Part shown: positions 61,731 to 64,000 of the stretch, one piece after another
Numbering within the stretch: the first letter of the stretch is position 1
Layout of the letters: the number at the start of each line of letters is the position of its first letter
Assembly (NCBI GenBank): GCA_046331625.1
Contig: JAXLQL010000004.1
Span: forward strand, 62,001 to 126,000
Source: JAXLQL01 sp046331625
GTDB taxonomy: Bacteria; Acidobacteriota; Terriglobia; Bryobacterales; Bryobacteraceae
DNA: 64,000 bases
Direction: 5' to 3'
Made by a program: the position numbers and the translations under genes
Notes under the pieces: model-generated
Database searches by the model: none
Told to the model about the DNA's origin: nothing
What the model saw: the letters and a program-made list of their open reading frames with translations, nothing else

Positions 61731-63377
61731 CTACACCGCCCCCGACTTCATCTGCGCCGCCAAATAATCACTCGCCCTCCACGCCACCGCGAGAATCGTC
61801 AGCGTCGGATTCTTCTCCGTCGCCGTGGGAAACGCCGCCCCATCCACCACGAACACATTCTTCACCTCGTGCATCTGGCAGAACCCGTTCAACGCACTTC
61901 GCTTCGGATCCGCCCCCATGCGGACCGTGCCATGCTCATGAATCGCCGAGCCCGCATTGTCGAGCGAACCGCGCTGGAACGGCAGAATCTCGGCCTTGGC
62001 GGCACGCAAGATCGACTCGGCCGTGTCGTACATCTCGGCGACCATCTTCCGCTCGTTGTCGCCGATCCGATAATCGATCTTGGCGATCGGCACGCCATAG
62101 CGATCCTTCGGCGTCCCTTCCACCGTGATCCGATTGTGCCGGTACGGCAGCACCTCGCCGTAAGGATGCAGCGCCACCAGCGCCGGATACCGCCGTTTCA
62201 CGCCCTTCTTGAAATCCGCTCCAAACCCATCGAGCTGCTTCGAGAACGATGCGCCAGCCTGCGCGCCGCTCCCCCAGAACTGCGAGCCGAACCCGCGCAG
62301 GTAGTCGCGCTTGCGCCCGTCGCGATGGTTGAAGCGCGGCATGTAGAGATGCTCCCCGCTGATGCCGTCGTCGTTCTGCACCGCTCCGCCCATCAGTTCC
62401 GGAACGAATCCGTACATGTGGAAGCGCACCTGCTCCACCAGGTACCGCCCGATCACGTCGTTCGAATTGCCGATTCCATTCGGGTGCTGGCGCGACTTCG
62501 AGTTCAGCAGAATACGCGTCGAATCCACCGTCGACGCAGCCATCACCACCACGCGAGCCTTCACGTGCCGCTCCGCACCCGTATGGCGGTCAAAGTACTG
62601 TACGCCGTCGGCGCGCCCGTTCGCATCCACCGTCACGCGAGCCACCACCGCGTTGTCGATCACGCGAAGCTTTCCCGTCTTCGATGCCGGATCGATCAGG
62701 TAGTCAGACGAGTTGAAGAACGCCGAGATATCGCAGCCGCGTCCGCAGGCTCCGCAGAAGTGGCACTGCGCCCGTCCATTGTGCGGCTTGGTGAGCACCG
62801 CCCGCCGCCCTGGAACCAACTGCACGCCAATCGACCCCGCCGCGCGCTTCAGCAACTGCTCGCCGCATCGCGGCGCAGCCGGAGGCAAGTGATAGCGCGA
62901 GCCCGGCAGCACATCGAGATCCTCAGGACCGCCGCAAACACCGATCAACTGATCCACTTTGTCGTAGTACGGTGCGAGGTCCTTGTACGTGAACGGCCAC
63001 GCCACCTCCCATCCATCGCGCGCCGGACCCTGAAAGTCCACGTCGCCATATCGCAGCGAAACGCGACCCCAGATGTTCGTCTTGCCGCCGCGGCCCCACA
63101 CCCGCCACAGCTCGAAGTAGCGATCGCCTTCCCACGCGTAGGGATGCTCCTTGGTGTCGAGCACGAACTGCGGAGGTTTGCGGCCTTGCGCCAGCCGCTG
63201 ATTCCATTCCCAGGGCTTGACGTGAGTCCAGTAGGAAGCGCGGTTGAACTTCTCGCCCGCGTCGAGCATCAGCACGTTCACGCCTTGGCGCGTGAGATTC
63301 CACGCGGCGATTCCTCCCGACGCACCGCTGCCCACAATCACCACGTCATGCACTTCGCCTTGTTTGATGACCTGCAT
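61731..63377 (-). CDS. GMC-family oxidoreductase (gluconate 2-dehydrogenase large-subunit type)
   Basis: The product has 548 residues. The FAD-binding motif is VIVGSGASGGIAAWNL (residues about 14-28), followed by VLMLDAGE. The ARVVVMAASTVDSTRILLN segment and the C-terminal HEHGTVRMGADP and NPTLTILAVAWRASDYL motifs give the catalytic HN/HH residues. A four-cysteine patch (CHFCGACGRGCDISAFF) is characteristic of the membrane-associated gluconate/sorbosone dehydrogenase branch. It works with a Tat-exported small subunit, encoded upstream with a three-base gap between genes. Confidence 0.9.
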   Translation of the reverse strand: MQVIKQGEVHDVVIVGSGASGGIAAWNLTRQGVNVLMLDAGEKFNRASYWTHVKPWEWNQRLAQGRKPPQFVLDTKEHPYAWEGDRYFELWRVWGRGGKTNIWGRVSLRYGDVDFQGPARDGWEVAWPFTYKDLAPYYDKVDQLIGVCGGPEDLDVLPGSRYHLPPAAPRCGEQLLKRAAGSIGVQLVPGRRAVLTKPHNGRAQCHFCGACGRGCDISAFFNSSDYLIDPASKTGKLRVIDNAVVARVTVDANGRADGVQYFDRHTGAERHVKARVVVMAASTVDSTRILLNSKSRQHPNGIGNSNDVIGRYLVEQVRFHMYGFVPELMGGAVQNDDGISGEHLYMPRFNHRDGRKRDYLRGFGSQFWGSGAQAGASFSKQLDGFGADFKKGVKRRYPALVALHPYGEVLPYRHNRITVEGTPKDRYGVPIAKIDYRIGDNERKMVAEMYDTAESILRAAKAEILPFQRGSLDNAGSAIHEHGTVRMGADPKRSALNGFCQMHEVKNVFVVDGAAFPTATEKNPTLTILAVAWRASDYLAAQMKSGAV

Positions 63378-63380
63378 CGC

Positions 63381-63875
63381 TCAGCCTTTCTTCGCGCCCT
63401 GGTGTTCGGGATGGGTACAGCCCTTGAACTCCGGCAGCGGCGTATAGCCATGCCAGCCGAGTTCCGTCGCCAAGCCTTCCTTCGACGAGTAGTAGCCGTC
63501 GATCGTGAGATCCTTGAGTTGCCGAAAGAATGGATCCCGCGCCTTGCTCATTCCGCTGAGGATCGCGGTGAGCGTCTTGCCTCCGCGCCGGGCCGTCTCC
63601 ACCGTGCCGAGCCCCTTGCGAAAAGCCGCCAGCGCTTCGCCGCGGTCGCTCAGCACGCGATCGATGTAAAGGTGAACTCCGGCATCCGCCGCCCCTGGTG
63701 TGTCGGTACGGGGGATGATCGTCTCGGCCAGATCGCGCACCAGGTCGAGTTCCGCGGCGGTAAAGGCACGCGGCTTATAGGAGGCTGGAGGCTCTTGAGA
63801 ATGGGTGTGTTGTCCGAGAATCGGGAGCGCTGCTGCGGCTCCCAAGAGGTGGCGGCGTGTGGACATGTGTGCCAT
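63381..63875 (-). CDS. Gluconate 2-dehydrogenase subunit 3-type protein, Tat-exported
   Basis: The product has 164 residues from an ATG at 63875; another in-frame ATG at 63866 is equally likely. The twin-arginine leader is STRRHLLGAAAALPILG. The mature part has the subunit-3 pattern FTAAELDLVRDLAETIIPRT, DTPGAADAGVHLYIDRVLSD and a C-terminal EGLATELGWHGYTPLPEFKG with conserved glycines, then HPEHQ. This small subunit carries the folded FAD subunit out through Tat. The gene is followed almost directly by the GMC large subunit, forming one complex. Confidence 0.88.
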   Translation of the reverse strand: MAHMSTRRHLLGAAAALPILGQHTHSQEPPASYKPRAFTAAELDLVRDLAETIIPRTDTPGAADAGVHLYIDRVLSDRGEALAAFRKGLGTVETARRGGKTLTAILSGMSKARDPFFRQLKDLTIDGYYSSKEGLATELGWHGYTPLPEFKGCTHPEHQGAKKG

Positions 63876-64000
63876 CTTAGCGCGACTGCGTGGGGATAAC
63901 ACCTACTCCAGAGAGGGGTAGTATAGTCCCGCTTCTTGGGCCTTCAGATTGCTTGACCGAACCTCCGCGAATACCTATCCTCAAAGAAACAAGATCGAAA

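Noticed and set aside
61869..63899. Plus-strand ORF of 676 codons
   Set aside because: It lies antisense to the GMC oxidoreductase and its Tat-exported subunit, which have clear domains. The translation is Arg/His/Leu-rich and without family features.
1..64000. tRNA, rRNA and insertion sequences
   Set aside because: Scanning for T-arm-like GGTTCRANNCC with a matching acceptor stem, and for transposase motifs with terminal inverted repeats, gave no candidate that could be supported by eye.

Overview
The window looks like a chromosomal segment of an Acidobacteriota bacterium of the Bryobacterales/Solibacter type. The signs are high G+C, two very large Oar-like outer-membrane receptors with an N-terminal carboxypeptidase-regulatory domain, a TIGR03437-type domain protein, PEP-CTERM proteins, a PQQ dehydrogenase with cytochrome c, Tat-exported GMC oxidoreductase parts and many secreted hydrolases. 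No rRNA, tRNA, CRISPR array, integrase or transposase was recognised.

Layout. 0-1.4 kb: end of a Sel1-repeat gene. 1.6-11.8 kb: receptor / Tat-exported beta-propeller protein / receptor / carboxylesterase, all on the plus strand, probably one nutrient-acquisition locus. 11.8-14.2 kb: decayed or frame-broken sequence including a SUKH (SMI1/KNR4) remnant, then two small minus-strand genes. 14.4-18.0 kb: secreted proteins, two PEP-CTERM proteins (one with its sorting signal out of frame) and a TIGR03437-domain protein. 18.0-24.3 kb: a minus-strand run of six genes joined by 1-4 nt overlaps or a 2-nt gap: cytochrome c, PQQ dehydrogenase, DUF262 protein, HEPN protein, C5 DNA methyltransferase and an enolase-superfamily enzyme. 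The middle three form a probable defence module inside a metabolic operon, the most interesting feature here. 24.3-27.7 kb: transporters and a GT-C-like membrane protein. 27.9-33.3 kb: a TIR-TM-TPR protein divergent from a two-ATPase, two-permease ABC exporter cassette; one permease is frame-broken and the other carries a BamE-like insertion.

33.6-42.7 kb: minus-strand secreted or periplasmic enzymes (RraA-like, CBM9/SMP-30 fusion, SelA-like PLP protein with broken frame, amidohydrolase, cytochrome-ankyrin-toroid fusion, esterase, BON protein). 42.9-43.4 kb: hicBA toxin-antitoxin pair. 43.3-47.5 kb: pgeF, nucleotide-sugar epimerase, sugar isomerase and a cysteine-peptidase-like putative effector. 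47.7-53.4 kb: APC transporter, CCA-adding enzyme, a Tat-exported protein of unknown function and a SUKH-like protein. 53.4-54.7 kb: no gene, but a 126-bp tandem repeat. 54.7-64 kb: small cysteine-rich and secreted proteins, etfBA with an Ntn-hydrolase-like protein, two esterases and a GMC dehydrogenase with its Tat-exported small subunit.

Several otherwise intact genes are broken by the loss of one base, often from a doubled base (about 17.0, 30.8 and 37.2 kb). This points either to assembly indels or to recent decay and affects how those genes should be read.
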